This document shows, piece after piece, positions 1 to 7,903 of a stretch of DNA of 59,170 nucleotides. A program made the translations under genes and the position numbers. Within the stretch, counting starts at the first letter, position 1. Every line of letters begins with the position of its first letter. The notes beneath the pieces are model-generated. The model did not search any database. It saw only the letters and a list, made by a program, of their open reading frames with translations, and was not told where the DNA came from. Source of the stretch: Rhodococcus sp. CH91 (GTDB lineage: Bacteria; Actinomycetota; Actinomycetes; Mycobacteriales; Mycobacteriaceae); NCBI RefSeq assembly GCF_022554085.1, contig NZ_JAKFYR010000015.1, forward strand, positions 19,611-78,780. The letters are read 5' to 3'.

Positions 1-144
1 GACGGGGGTGCCGACGGCGGAGCGGACGGAGGTGCCGACGGGGGTGCCGACGGCGGAGCGGACGGAGGTGCCGACGGCGGAGCGGACGGAGGTGCCGACG
101 GGGGTGCCGACGGCGGAGCGGACGGGGGTGCCGACGGGGGTGCC
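1..144 (+). repeat. 12-bp tandem repeat array
   Basis: Twelve head-to-tail copies of a 12-bp unit, GACGGNGGNGCN, vary only at third codon positions (ggg/ggc/gga and gcc/gcg). Each unit keeps the same four amino acids in frame 1. The array runs off the left edge, so its full length is unknown. Such arrays are prone to slippage and assembly collapse. Confidence 0.9.
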
Positions 145-165
145 GACGGCGGCAGCCAGGTGTGA
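1..165 (+). CDS. C-terminal tail of an upstream gene, (DGGA)n repeats
   Basis: The frame beginning at base 1 is open from the window edge and reads as twelve consecutive Asp-Gly-Gly-Ala tetrapeptides, then DGGSQV and a TGA stop. Only this low-complexity acidic, Gly-rich end is visible, so the function of the protein cannot be given. The stop overlaps the GTG start of the next gene by four bases, which suggests translational coupling with the JmjC-type oxygenase. The frame choice rests on the clean stop at that junction; another frame through the same repeat reads as a Pro/Thr/Glu-rich peptide and is less convincing. Confidence 0.6.
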   Translation, partial: DGGADGGADGGADGGADGGADGGADGGADGGADGGADGGADGGADGGADGGSQV

Positions 166-1361
166 GCAACCCTCGCGCGCAGCACTCCGGAATGCGGACC
201 CGGCCCGGTGTGCTGGAATCACGACTGATCGATATCGGACGTGAGAAGTTCGCGCGCGAGATCTGGGGCCGCACACCGCTGCTCACGCGTCGCGCCGGCG
301 AGTTCTCCGACCTGTGCACTGCCGAGGGGATCGACGAACTGATCTCGCGCCGAGGACTCCGCACACCCTTTCTCCGTGTGGCCAAGGACGGTACGTCACT
401 ACCCGACTCGTCGTTCACCTCGCCCGCCGGCGCGGGCGCCACGATCGGCGACCAGCTCGACGACACGATGCTGTGGCGCAGTTTCGCCGACGGCGCCACC
501 CTCGTGCTGCACGCTCTGCACCGTACGTGGGAACCGATCTCGCGCTTCGGCACCGATCTGAGCACCGAGCTCGGACATCCGATCCAGGTCAACGCCTACA
601 TCACTCCGCCCGGGGGCCGAGGCTTCGACCACCACTACGACGTCCACGACGTCTTCGTCGTCCAGATCGAGGGAACCAAGCGATGGGTGATCCACGAACC
701 GGTGCATCCCGCTCCGTTGCGCCATCAGCCGTGGACCGATCATCGCGCCGCCGTCACCCGAACCGCGGCAGGGCCGGCATGCATCGACACCCTGCTCGAA
801 CCTGGTGATTGCCTCTATCTGCCACGTGGCTGGATTCATGCCGCCGAAGCCCGGGACGAGACCTCCATCCACCTCACGGTCGGCGTCCACAACTGGACGC
901 GTCATGCACTGGCCGAACAACTCGTCCGGGCCACGCTCGACGCGCTGGGGGACGATCCCGAGATGCGACGGACCTTACCGGTGGGACTCGACGGAATCGG
1001 AGACGAGATCGGCGCCGTCCGTGAGCGTCTCATGACCGCCCTGGTCGAGGCGGACCCTACTTCCCCGTTCGATCGGATCCGGCGGGAACAGGGACGGCCG
1101 GCCCCGTTGGGGCCCCTTTCCCAACTCGCTGCCGTGCTCGATCTCCACCCCGACACGACAGTCCGGCTTCGAGGCGCGCTGCACGCACGCCTGGAGGGAT
1201 CATACCTGGTCACACGCGTAGGCCGGTTCGCTGTGCCGAAGGAGGATCTACCAGGCGTCACGCGCCTGCTCGACGGCGAGACCCATCGCGCGAAGACCCT
1301 CGGAGTAGACCTGGTCGAACGATTCCTGCGCGCAGGAATCCTCACCCCTGCGGAACGGTGA
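162..1361 (+). CDS. JmjC/cupin-fold oxygenase (ribosomal-oxygenase-like)
   Basis: A 399-residue protein of the JmjC/cupin-8 superfamily, the group containing the bacterial ribosomal-protein hydroxylase YcfD/RoxA. The Fe(II)/2-oxoglutarate facial triad is visible as His158-x-Asp160 in FDHHYDVHD, with the distal His226 in LYLPRGWIHAA. The middle section (QLEG-like VQIEGTKRW) is typical of the family. The GTG start overlaps the preceding stop; an in-frame ATG at 191 is an alternative. The sucrase/ferredoxin-like gene follows after 9 bp and is probably co-transcribed. The hydroxylation target cannot be read from the sequence. Its last codons contain a perfect 20-bp palindrome. Confidence 0.85.
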   Translation: MSNPRAQHSGMRTRPGVLESRLIDIGREKFAREIWGRTPLLTRRAGEFSDLCTAEGIDELISRRGLRTPFLRVAKDGTSLPDSSFTSPAGAGATIGDQLDDTMLWRSFADGATLVLHALHRTWEPISRFGTDLSTELGHPIQVNAYITPPGGRGFDHHYDVHDVFVVQIEGTKRWVIHEPVHPAPLRHQPWTDHRAAVTRTAAGPACIDTLLEPGDCLYLPRGWIHAAEARDETSIHLTVGVHNWTRHALAEQLVRATLDALGDDPEMRRTLPVGLDGIGDEIGAVRERLMTALVEADPTSPFDRIRREQGRPAPLGPLSQLAAVLDLHPDTTVRLRGALHARLEGSYLVTRVGRFAVPKEDLPGVTRLLDGETHRAKTLGVDLVERFLRAGILTPAER

Positions 1362-1370
1362 TGGTGCACT

Positions 1371-2267
1371 GTGCCTGCCGCGGAACGCTTCTTCTGCGCA
1401 GACGCCGCCCGAACTCGCGGTGACCCGATCGCGGGTACAGCACCGCGCGGATTCGTCTGGATTCTCGTCGAATACCGCCGCGCATGGCCCACCGACGGGT
1501 TCGACGGACTCGATCTCGAGGCCACGATCAAAGCGCTCGTATCCACCGCTGCGCAGGCGGCACGCGCACGAATACTTCTGGTCCGGCGCCCCGGTCGTCG
1601 TCGACATGAAGGACCCGACAAGTGGGCGGTATTGCGCCACGAGCATTCCGGTGTCCATCGCCAGCAGTGGGGAACGTGGAGTCGTGACGAGGATCTGGCG
1701 CAGATCGCCGCCGCCCTCGCCGTGCCCGGACATGCCGGTGGCCCACCGGTCCTTCTGATCTGCACTCATGGTCGGCACGATCCGTGTTGTGCCCTACGTG
1801 GACGGCCCGTGGCACGGGCGCTCGCAGACCGCTGGCCGGAGGATGTGTGGGAATGCACGCATGTCGGTGGGGACAGGTTCGCAGCCAACCTGGTCGTCGT
1901 GCCCGACGGTGTCTACTACGGCGGTCTCGATGCCGACTCGTCCGTCACCACGATCGAAGAGCACCTCTCCGACCGCATCCATCCTGATCATCTACGCGGA
2001 TACACCGATCTCCTCCCCCCGCAGCAGGCCGCCGTCGCGGCCGCACTCCGCCGCTTCGGCCCTGCGGGGCGCACCGACTACACGATCGCCGAGACCACTC
2101 GTGAGGGTGACCACTGGCGGATCCTCCTGACCGGCCGCTCACCCCACCCGCACTGTGTCGAGGTCGAACTGCAGGCACACCGCTCCCCGCCGTGCCGATT
2201 GACCTGCCGTGGACCGGCCGCGAGCTCGGTCATCGTCTACGAGCCCACCTCGGTCCGCACCCTCTGA
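1371..2267 (+). CDS. Sucrase/ferredoxin-like family protein
   Basis: A 298-residue protein matching the sucrase/ferredoxin-like family (thioredoxin-fold [2Fe-2S]-type). The signature segment CTHGRHDPCCALRG is followed by WECTHVGGDRFAANL and PDGVYYGGLD, which supply the usual Cys/His ligands. The family name is historical and the physiological role is unknown; an Fe-S electron-transfer protein is the reasonable reading. It sits 9 bp downstream of the JmjC-type oxygenase, suggesting a pair, possibly with the Fe-S protein serving the Fe(II) enzyme, but that is inference. The GTG start is chosen as the first in-frame start after the previous stop. Confidence 0.8.
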   Translation: MPAAERFFCADAARTRGDPIAGTAPRGFVWILVEYRRAWPTDGFDGLDLEATIKALVSTAAQAARARILLVRRPGRRRHEGPDKWAVLRHEHSGVHRQQWGTWSRDEDLAQIAAALAVPGHAGGPPVLLICTHGRHDPCCALRGRPVARALADRWPEDVWECTHVGGDRFAANLVVVPDGVYYGGLDADSSVTTIEEHLSDRIHPDHLRGYTDLLPPQQAAVAAALRRFGPAGRTDYTIAETTREGDHWRILLTGRSPHPHCVEVELQAHRSPPCRLTCRGPAASSVIVYEPTSVRTL

Positions 2268-2429
2268 GCGAGTGGACAGAGCGCCACGGCCGTGGTGATC
2301 CGCGCACGAACCGTACAGCTCCGCTTCTCCCACATCGCCGGTACTCGATGTGGGAGAGTTCGAGGAACGACGAATACCGCTGTGCCTTGAGCGGGCCTCT
2401 CTGCCCCGCTCGCCCGAAGGAGACTCGTT

Positions 2430-2855
2430 GTGCAAGCAAGCCATCTTCCCCTGCGCCTGACGACCGGCGCCTTCATCCTCAATTCCGGGCTGAGCAAGCG
2501 GAAGCTTTCTTCCGATGCCGCCGCCGGCCTGCAGAGCATGGCTGCCAACGCCTTCCCCGCGGTGCGCACGATGCGGCCCGAGACCTTCGGCACCACCCTC
2601 TGTGCCACCGAGATCGCCCTCGGAACCGTACTTCTGACCCCGATCGTGCCGTCCGTCCTGGCGGGAGCCGCGCTGACCGCGTTCAGCGCGGGTTTGCTGA
2701 CCATGTACTGGAGGACGCCGGGCATGCACGAGCCGGGCTCGATCAGACCCACCTCGGACGGCACCGCCGTCGCCAAGGACGTGTGGATGCTCGGCATCGG
2801 CACCGCTCTTCTCACCGAGCGCTTCGCCGCCGGTTCACGTCGGCACCGGCGGTAA
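2430..2855 (+). CDS. DoxX-like small membrane protein
   Basis: A 141-residue hydrophobic protein with about three to four membrane segments. The opening RLTTGAFILNSGLSK resembles DoxX-family proteins, and the body has a TEIALGTVLLTP-like second helix. A GGAGACTC ribosome-binding site precedes the GTG start. The DoxX family includes quinol-oxidase-associated and redox-linked membrane proteins, but the specific role here is unknown. It is separated by 160 bp from the upstream pair and converges on the WYL regulator. Confidence 0.6.
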   Translation: MQASHLPLRLTTGAFILNSGLSKRKLSSDAAAGLQSMAANAFPAVRTMRPETFGTTLCATEIALGTVLLTPIVPSVLAGAALTAFSAGLLTMYWRTPGMHEPGSIRPTSDGTAVAKDVWMLGIGTALLTERFAAGSRRHRR

Positions 2856-2885
2856 GGGGCCGGCGGCAGGAAGCACTCCGGATCC

Positions 2886-3860
2886 TCACGTACTCCGCAG
2901 TGCTGCTGTACGTGGGGCAGCGACATATCGCTGCACGAGCTCGGTCCCGATCCGGGCGAGTTCGGCCTGCACCGACACGGGTTCGAGGACCTCGACCTCT
3001 GCGCCCCAGCCTGCGAGAGTGCGTGCGATGTCGCGGGGCGTCGGCGCGGCGATCCGGACCCGGCTACGGCCGTCGTCGAGGTCGGCGTCGCGGTGGCAAT
3101 GCAGACCGAAATGGTCGCGCAGGATCGGGACGTACGCGGTGTCGATGAGCACGCTCGCCCAGGTACGGGAACGCTTGCGCTCGACCACTCCGACCACTTC
3201 CCGCCAGGCGCGGTCGAGGGCGAAGTCGTCGGGACGTGGGGCGGGTACGTCGGTCGCCTCGGCTGCGACGATCCGTTCGACTCGGAAGGTGCGCTGCCCG
3301 CCTTCGGTCCCGGCGATCAGGTACCAGCTGTCGTCCTTGTCGACGAGTCCCCAGGGGTCGACCAGTCGCACGGACCGTTCGCGTGCGGCGTTGTCGTAGG
3401 TGAGCCGCACTTTCCGCCGGTGGACCACCGAATTCTGTAGCAGCTCGATGACGTCCGGCCGGGCTCGGTCGAGCCCGCTCCATCCGGTCCGGTCGGTCAT
3501 GACGGCGCCTGCGGCCGCTTCGGCGTCGGCGCGGAAGGTATGCGGCAGGGCACGGACCAGTTTGCGGAGAGCGGTCCTCGCCTCCCCCGAGATCGACGCT
3601 GCGGGGCCGACGAGGAGGAACAATGCCTGCGTTTCGAAGGCCGAGAGTCCACTGAGGTCCGTGCGGGCACCACCGACGAGCGACCAGCCTCCGCCGCGCC
3701 CCGGCTGCGGATAGACGGGAATGCCTGCCGTCGAGAGCGCTTCGAGATCGCGGCGGGCGGTCGCCACCGACACTTCGAGTTCCCCGGCGAGCTCCGCAGC
3801 GGTCACCCGCCCCCGGTGTTGCAGAAACAACAGGGCGGCGACGAGGCGGTCTGCGCGCAT
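2886..3860 (-). CDS. HTH/WYL-domain transcriptional regulator (YafY type)
   Basis: A 324-residue regulator. The N-terminus carries a DeoR-like winged helix (residues about 1-60, with VTAAELAGELEVSVATARRD as recognition region), followed by a WYL domain with the DSWYLIAG segment. WYL regulators act as ligand-sensing repressors or activators, often of a divergent neighbour. Here the divergent neighbour is the VOC-family gene starting at 3953, and a 23-bp inverted repeat lies between them. The most likely role is local control of that gene. The inducer is unknown. Confidence 0.85.
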   Translation of the reverse strand: MRADRLVAALLFLQHRGRVTAAELAGELEVSVATARRDLEALSTAGIPVYPQPGRGGGWSLVGGARTDLSGLSAFETQALFLLVGPAASISGEARTALRKLVRALPHTFRADAEAAAGAVMTDRTGWSGLDRARPDVIELLQNSVVHRRKVRLTYDNAARERSVRLVDPWGLVDKDDSWYLIAGTEGGQRTFRVERIVAAEATDVPAPRPDDFALDRAWREVVGVVERKRSRTWASVLIDTAYVPILRDHFGLHCHRDADLDDGRSRVRIAAPTPRDIARTLAGWGAEVEVLEPVSVQAELARIGTELVQRYVAAPRTAALRST

Positions 3861-3879
3861 GCCTCCACTATCTCCGGAA

Positions 3880-3902
3880 AAGTGCTCGAGGGGTGAGCAC
3901 TT
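3880..3902. promoter_or_regulatory. Candidate WYL-regulator operator
   Basis: Perfect 8-bp arms AAGTGCTC and GAGCACTT flank a 7-bp centre, in the 92-bp gap between the divergent WYL regulator (start 3860) and the VOC gene (start 3953). A dyad placed between a regulator and its divergent neighbour is the usual operator arrangement. Binding is inferred. Confidence 0.55.
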
Positions 3903-3952
3903 CGACTGCGAGAGTGGGTTCCATCGACAGGAACAGGGAAGGAATCATCACC

Positions 3953-4372
3953 ATGTTGCGAGGACTGACCACCACCACATTCGTCGTCGACGATCTCAGC
4001 TCTGCCGTCGCCTGGTACACCGAACTGCTCGGCGTCGAACCGTACTTCGTCAGCGAGGCCGACGGCACGCCCGCCTACATCGAGTTCCGCATCGGCGACT
4101 TCCAGCACGAACTCGGGTTCCTCGACGCCCGGTTCGCACCCTGGCGCGGCACCGGCACGGACGTCGGTACCGCGCTGACCTACTGGGCCGTCGACGATGT
4201 CGAAGCCGCGTACGAACGATTGCTGGCCCTGGGAGCCACCCCACATCAGGACGTCACCGAACGCGGCGCAGGGTTCGTCACCGCGTCGGTCGTCGATCCG
4301 TTCGGCAACGTCCTCGGCGTGATGTACAACCAGCACTATCTCGACACCGTCGCGTCCACGAAGGGAGCGTGA
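3953..4372 (+). CDS. VOC (glyoxalase/bleomycin-resistance fold) family protein
   Basis: A 139-residue single-domain VOC protein. It opens with the beta-alpha-beta unit TTTFVVDDLSSAVAWYTELLG and ends with VVDPFGNVLGVMYN, the typical DPDGN-like metal-site strand. The ATG at 3953 has a good AGGGAAGGA site nine bases upstream; an in-frame GTG start at 3893 would add 20 residues without homology. Family members include glyoxalase I, ring-cleavage dioxygenases and drug-binding proteins, so the reaction is not assigned. It is divergent from the WYL regulator, with a dyad between them. Confidence 0.85.
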   Translation: MLRGLTTTTFVVDDLSSAVAWYTELLGVEPYFVSEADGTPAYIEFRIGDFQHELGFLDARFAPWRGTGTDVGTALTYWAVDDVEAAYERLLALGATPHQDVTERGAGFVTASVVDPFGNVLGVMYNQHYLDTVASTKGA

Positions 4373-4373
4373 C

Positions 4374-4741
4374 ATGGATGTCGTGGCGAGCAGCGTCGAC
4401 GTATGGCGTGCCTGGCTGGAGAGGTACGGCCGATCCGAACGTGAGGTCTGGTTGATCATCCCCACAAGAACAGCCCGACGCCCGGCCTGCGCTACGACGA
4501 GGCGGTCGAGCATGCTCTCTGTTACGGCTGGATCGACGGGTTGCATCGCAAGCACGACGCCCACAGCTCGCGACTGCGCTTCACACCCCGGCGACCGAAC
4601 AGCGCGTGGAGTGCACCGAACCGCACGCGCGCCACCCGCATGATCGCGCAGGGGCTGATGACCAGCGCCGGACAGGCGATCATCGACGTCGCCAAGAGCC
4701 GAGGCAGGTGGCCGGCAGCGCCGGATGAGATGCCCGTGTGA
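4374..4741 (+). pseudogene. YdeI/OmpD-associated (bacteriocin-protection-like) protein, frameshifted
   Basis: The first 30 codons (RAWLERYGRSEREVWLII) match the start of YdeI/OmpD-associated proteins. The homologous continuation (GLRYDEAVEHALCYGWIDGL, then LRFTPRRPNSAWS) is in another frame from about 4460 onward. One missing base near 4457-4462, in the cccc run, restores a single frame. The product would still be about 120 residues and lack much of the C-terminal half, so the gene looks decayed rather than merely misread. A single-base sequencing error at the C-run remains possible. Confidence 0.75.
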
Positions 4742-4802
4742 GCCCGGAACGAACCGACCCCTGCGATCCGTGGACCACTCCCGCACCGATACTCTCCTGC
4801 TC

Positions 4803-5126
4803 ATGACTGAGCAGACCTCGACCTATGCCAACGTGACGCTCGACCCGCGCGCCAACGTCTATTTCGACGGCAAGTGCGTGAGCCACACGTTCCATCTGGC
4901 CGACGGGACGCGCAAGTCGGCCGGGGTCATCCTCCCGGCCTCCCTGACCTTCGGCACCGGAGCTCCCGAGGTCATGGAACTCCACAGCGGTGCGTGCCGG
5001 GTCCGGCAGGCCGGAAGCGAGGACTGGAGCTCCTACGGTGCCGGCGACAGCTTCGCGGTGCCGGGCGACTCCTCGTTCGACATCGAGGTCACCGAAGCCG
5101 TCAGTTACGTCTGCCACTACGGCTGA
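4803..5126 (+). CDS. ppnP: Pyrimidine/purine nucleoside phosphorylase (PpnP family)
   Basis: A 107-residue cupin of the PpnP (former DUF1255/YaiE) family. Recognisable elements are [12 protein letters not shown] near the N-terminus, [19 protein letters not shown] in the middle, and [14 protein letters not shown] near the end. PpnP enzymes phosphorolyse several nucleosides to the base and ribose-1-phosphate. The ATG at 4803 is chosen because family members begin just before this conserved strand; an in-frame start at 4725 would add residues inside the preceding pseudogene. A short GACCAC/GTGGTC stem after the stop may be a terminator. Confidence 0.85.
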   Translation: MTEQTSTYANVTLDPRANVYFDGKCVSHTFHLADGTRKSAGVILPASLTFGTGAPEVMELHSGACRVRQAGSEDWSSYGAGDSFAVPGDSSFDIEVTEAVSYVCHYG

Positions 5127-5250
5127 CCACCGCCTGTCTCGCGGCAGTGGTCTGCGCTATCGGGCAAGCGCGGTGAACGGTTCGCGATGACTTCCGGAGC
5201 CGGACCGAGTCGACACCGGTGAACGGATCCATCCGACCCCGGGAGACGTC

Positions 5251-5949
5251 ATGACTCAGCAGACCGGCCGCGCCCTTCCCCCGATCGTCGACGAGCAGAC
5301 ATGGCGAGAAGCCCTCGACGACGTGCGACGACGGGAAAAGGCCGCCACCCGTGAACTCGACGCCATCGCGGCACAGCGCCGCAGACTGCCGATGGTCGAA
5401 CTGCCCGATTACACGCTGATCGGCCCGGACGGTCCGATCCGGCTCGTCGACGTGTTCCAGGGACACTCGCAGCTCATCGTCTACAACCACATGTGGTCCG
5501 ACGGAGCGGAGTGGCAGTGCGGCGGTTGCACCGGTCTCACCTCGCAGTGGACACGACTGGGCATCCTCGACAACTACGACGCCCGCATGGTCGTCGTCAC
5601 CAACGGCCCGATCGACGAAGCGCTGGCCTACCGGGCGAAGGTCGGCAACAGGATGGATTGGTTCTCCTCGTCGGAGAGCTCGTTCGGTGCCGACGTCGAC
5701 GCACCGCCGGACGGAGGCTTCGCGGTCAACGTGTTCCTCCGCGACGGCGACACGGTCTACCGCACCTGGCACACCACCGGACGAGGAACCGAGCAGCTCA
5801 GCTACACCTTCGCCCTGATCGACATCCTGCCGTGGGGCAGGCAGGAAGAGTGGCAGGACTCCCCCGAGGGGTGGCCGCAATCCCCGACCTATTCCAAGTG
5901 GCTCGACTCCCCCGATGTGGCGCGACTCTACGGCTCGCTGCCGGACTGA
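5251..5949 (+). CDS. DUF899 family thioredoxin-fold protein
   Basis: A 232-residue protein of the DUF899 family, which has a thioredoxin-like fold. Landmarks are the early WREALDDVRRREKAATRELD helix, LIVYNHMW, the CGGCTGLT segment with a CxxC pair, and SYTFALIDILPWGRQEEW near the C-terminus. A GGGAGA site precedes the ATG by seven bases. No reaction is established for the family; a redox or peroxide-related role is often assumed. Transcription appears independent, being flanked by PpnP upstream and a convergent DHFR-like gene downstream. Confidence 0.85.
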   Translation: MTQQTGRALPPIVDEQTWREALDDVRRREKAATRELDAIAAQRRRLPMVELPDYTLIGPDGPIRLVDVFQGHSQLIVYNHMWSDGAEWQCGGCTGLTSQWTRLGILDNYDARMVVVTNGPIDEALAYRAKVGNRMDWFSSSESSFGADVDAPPDGGFAVNVFLRDGDTVYRTWHTTGRGTEQLSYTFALIDILPWGRQEEWQDSPEGWPQSPTYSKWLDSPDVARLYGSLPD

Positions 5950-5995
5950 GCCGTCGGGACCGAAAGACGGGGACTCGACGGATCCGGCGGCGTCC

Positions 5996-6547
5996 TCAAT
6001 CGGCGAGATAGCGCAGCATCACCGCGGGGGCGAACGCCCTGGTCTCGACGAGTCTCAGACCGTGACGCTTGTCCGACGGTGGGAACATCGGTGTGCCGCC
6101 GCCGAGGACCACGGGTGAGACGAACAGCTGGTACTCGTCGATGAGGCCGTGCGGCATGAGCGATGCTGCGAGGTTCGCGCCGCCGACCTCCATGACCCCG
6201 TCACCCGCGGCCTTGAGCGTGCGGATTTCGTCGACGGCGTTCTCGCTCACCAGGCGGCTGTTCCAGTGGACCTCGGTGAGTGTCCGGGAGAAGACGACCT
6301 TGGGCTTCTGCGTCCAGAGTTCCGCGAATTCTCGTTCGATGGGTGTGGCGTCGTCGGGTATGTGGGGCCAGTAGTCGGCCATCAGCTCGTAGAGCCGGCG
6401 ACCGTGCAGCGATATCTCGATCTCGCGATAGCGGTCGTTGTGGAACTGGTGCAGTTCCTCGTCGGGATCGGTCCAGTCGATGTTGCCGTCGCGATCGGCG
6501 ATGTAGCCGTCCAGGGACACGCCGAAGCTGTAGATCAGTCTTCTCAT
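5996..6547 (-). CDS. Dihydrofolate-reductase-fold protein (RibD C-terminal type)
   Basis: A 183-residue protein of the DHFR/RibD-C superfamily. It begins with the diagnostic RLIYSFGVSLDGYIADRDG and contains KVVFSRTL, a GGANLAASL nucleotide-binding loop and ELFV-type YQLFVSPVVLGGG. Such proteins are probable NADPH-dependent reductases of pterin- or pyrimidine-like substrates; most family copies have no proven substrate. It is divergent from the PPOX gene 80 bp away and convergent with DUF899. Confidence 0.85.
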   Translation of the reverse strand: MRRLIYSFGVSLDGYIADRDGNIDWTDPDEELHQFHNDRYREIEISLHGRRLYELMADYWPHIPDDATPIEREFAELWTQKPKVVFSRTLTEVHWNSRLVSENAVDEIRTLKAAGDGVMEVGGANLAASLMPHGLIDEYQLFVSPVVLGGGTPMFPPSDKRHGLRLVETRAFAPAVMLRYLAD

Positions 6548-6627
6548 GATCGGGTAGACCTCGGATGCGCTGCGAACTCATCGATTCGGGCCCCGGGACT
6601 CGTCCCGATGGCGCTACCGTCGGGTGC

Positions 6628-7029
6628 ATGGACGTCCGCCGGCGCGTCGCCGCTGCCCGGGTGGCCCGGCTTGCCACGGTGAACGGCTCCGGCGAACCGC
6701 ACCTGATACCGATCGTCTTCGCCCTCGACGGCGGCACGATCCACACGTGTGTCGACGACAAGCCGAAGACCACCCAGCGCCTGCGCCGCCTTCGCGACAT
6801 CACCGAGAATCCCCGGGTGAGCGTGCTCGTCGACCATTACAGCGACGATTGGTCGCAGCTGTGGTGGATCCGCATCGACGGCATCGCCACGGTCCACGAC
6901 GCGGACACGGCGGTGGGCGCGACCGGGCTCGACGCCCTGGCCGGCAAGTACCCGCAGTATCGCGAGAAGCGACCACCGGGACCCGTGATCACGATCGACC
7001 GGCTGTGCTGGCGTTCGTGGTCGGCGTGA
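6628..7029 (+). CDS. PPOX-class F420-dependent oxidoreductase
   Basis: A 133-residue split-barrel flavin/F420-binding protein. It opens RRVAAARVARLATVNGSGEPHLIPIVFAL, the standard start of the TIGR03668-like PPOX subgroup, and contains ENPRVSVLVDHYSDDWSQLWW and a C-terminal Trp-rich strand. These proteins use F420 (or bind flavins) in reductions in actinobacteria; the substrate is unknown. The ATG at 6628 is preferred over an in-frame start at 6565 because homologues begin here. Confidence 0.8.
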   Translation: MDVRRRVAAARVARLATVNGSGEPHLIPIVFALDGGTIHTCVDDKPKTTQRLRRLRDITENPRVSVLVDHYSDDWSQLWWIRIDGIATVHDADTAVGATGLDALAGKYPQYREKRPPGPVITIDRLCWRSWSA

Positions 7030-7096
7030 GCTGCGGCGAGCGTACGCCTCCGCATCTCGGGTCCCGGTGGTCGCTGTCGCTGGTGTCCCGTGACGA

Positions 7097-7903
7097 CTAC
7101 GGCTGGAGCAGCACGTTCAGGCCGCGCTCGAAGTCGGCGATACGCCGGGACAGGGCGTGGTGGCCGCCGTTGACCAGTTCCGACACCCGGACGATGCCCG
7201 CAGTGTCCGCAACCTCGTTGAGATTGCGCGAGGTCCAGTACCAGGCTGCCGTGGTGAAGGCGTTCTCCGGTGCGGCGAGCAACTCGGGATGGGCCACGAA
7301 GTCGACTCCGGTGTGCTCGCTCACCTTCTGGTAGTTGTGGCGACCCGTGATCTGGATGGCGCCCCGGCCCTTGTAACGTTCACCGTCACCCGGCTGGTTG
7401 TTTCCGAGGTCGGCCCGACCCTCGTAGGCGCGTCCGGATGCGTATTCCTCGAACGTCCGGAAGGAATCGGACTCGACGGCGAGTTGGGCGATGAACGCCG
7501 CCTGGCGCACCGGCGTATCGATACCGTGGCGCACCATCGCGTCGTTCAAGGGGCCGATGAACTGATCGAGGCGCTCGGGCGGGATACCCGGAACGATCCG
7601 CGCCAGATCCTCGTGGGTGACCGCGGGCGGCGGGGGTGCAGGGGCGGGTGCCGGCGCGATGTCGACGGCCTCCGGGGGTGCCGCGGGAGTGACGGCTGCG
7701 GGGGTTTCGGCCCCCGTCCAGCCGCTGGTGGACAGGGCTTGCATATCCAATGCCTCGAGCAGGTTGCCGGGGTCTTGGAATTTGGTCGGGGCGGAGGGTG
7801 CCGGATCAGCGGCGGCGGCCGACGTACCGACCCCGACAGCGGTGGTGATCACGGCGGCAGCGGCGATGGCGGCACGGAAACGGCGCGAAGATGAAACGGA
7901 CAT
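7097..7903 (-). CDS. Secreted GH19 (chitinase class I-like) glycoside hydrolase
   Basis: A 268-residue exported protein. A signal peptide (RRFRAAIAAAAVITTAVGVG, cleavage near ASAAAADP-like) is followed by a Pro/Ala-rich linker and a C-terminal GH19 domain. Catalytic-region landmarks are FIAQLAVESDSFRTFEE (two Glu), YKGRGAIQITGRHNY and AAWYWTSRNLNEVAD. GH19 enzymes hydrolyse chitin or, in bacteria and phages, peptidoglycan; for an actinomycete a cell-wall-active role is plausible. The start at 7903 gives a normal signal peptide; an in-frame start at 8023 would place 40 non-signal residues ahead of it. Confidence 0.85.
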   Translation of the reverse strand: MSVSSSRRFRAAIAAAAVITTAVGVGTSAAAADPAPSAPTKFQDPGNLLEALDMQALSTSGWTGAETPAAVTPAAPPEAVDIAPAPAPAPPPPAVTHEDLARIVPGIPPERLDQFIGPLNDAMVRHGIDTPVRQAAFIAQLAVESDSFRTFEEYASGRAYEGRADLGNNQPGDGERYKGRGAIQITGRHNYQKVSEHTGVDFVAHPELLAAPENAFTTAAWYWTSRNLNEVADTAGIVRVSELVNGGHHALSRRIADFERGLNVLLQP

